Origin: Planctomycetaceae bacterium
Lineage (GTDB): Bacteria > Planctomycetota > Planctomycetia > Pirellulales > Pirellulaceae
Length of the DNA: 6,148 nt
Direction of reading: 5' to 3'
NCBI GenBank assembly: GCA_002702965.1
Contig: PADE01000088.1
Coordinates: forward strand, 15,684 to 21,831
In this document: positions 6,133 through 6,148 of the stretch, one piece after another
Position numbering within the stretch: position 1 is the stretch's first letter
Layout of the letters: every line of letters starts with the position of its first letter
Made by a program: the position numbers and the translations under genes
The notes under the pieces: model-generated
Seen by the model: only the letters and a program-made list of their open reading frames with translations
Told to the model about the DNA's origin: nothing
Databases searched by the model: none

Positions 6133-6148
6133 ATGACCAGCGAACAAG
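6133..6148 (+). CDS. Probable start of a further + strand gene (truncated by window end)
   Basis: ATG 6133 follows a good purine-rich ribosome site, GGAGAGAG (6119-6126), at suitable spacing and opens a frame beginning Met-Thr-Ser-Glu-Gln. Only five codons are visible, so no function can be given. It would be transcribed divergently from the AOR operon. Confidence 0.4.

Noticed and set aside
1..6148. CRISPR array, tRNA, insertion sequence or prophage remnants
   Set aside because: No regularly spaced direct repeats, no tRNA cloverleaf, and no transposase or integrase motifs were seen on either strand. The only repeats in the coding region are in-frame protein repeats.

Overview
This is a GC-rich bacterial window with two convergent transcription units that appear to form one tungsten/molybdenum-pterin redox module. 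Units reach it from the left (+ strand) and the right (- strand) and meet in a 78-base gap at 3590-3667. Very large multi-domain regulatory fusions of this kind, beside an aldehyde:ferredoxin oxidoreductase (AOR) family gene, suggest a planctomycete or related PVC-type bacterium. That assignment is an inference from architecture and composition, because the window has no phylogenetic marker.

Layout. 1-148 is non-coding, with a strong GC-rich hairpin (56-77) and a good sigma70-type promoter (112-141). 182-3589 (+) encodes a protein of about 1135 residues. It has two cyclic-nucleotide-binding (CNB) modules, each interrupted by an insertion, and a C-terminal four-cluster ferredoxin of the DmsB/HybA/NrfC type. 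The second CNB insertion is about 430 residues and carries internal repeats in the order A-B-B-B-A. The ferredoxin is itself interrupted by a predicted jelly-roll domain. 3668-3943 (-) encodes a MoaD/ThiS-like protein ending in Gly-Gly-Gly. 3948-5786 (-) encodes a full-length AOR-family oxidoreductase with all four cluster cysteines and the expected catalytic Glu and His. The moaD-like start lies 4 bases after the AOR stop, so the two are almost certainly one operon, transcribed AOR then MoaD. 5787-6132 is a divergent intergenic region, and a new + strand gene probably begins at 6133.

How the parts may work together. AOR enzymes oxidise aldehydes (or run related low-potential two-electron chemistry) at a bis-pterin W/Mo centre and pass electrons through a [4Fe-4S] cluster to a ferredoxin-like partner. 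The MoaD-like protein would supply sulfur for the pterin dithiolene. The fusion protein carries sixteen correctly spaced cysteines and is the obvious candidate electron acceptor. Its two CNB modules suggest that electron transfer or complex assembly responds to a cyclic nucleotide or similar ligand. This regulated-electron-relay model is an inference from domains and gene proximity, and it is the most interesting hypothesis in the window.
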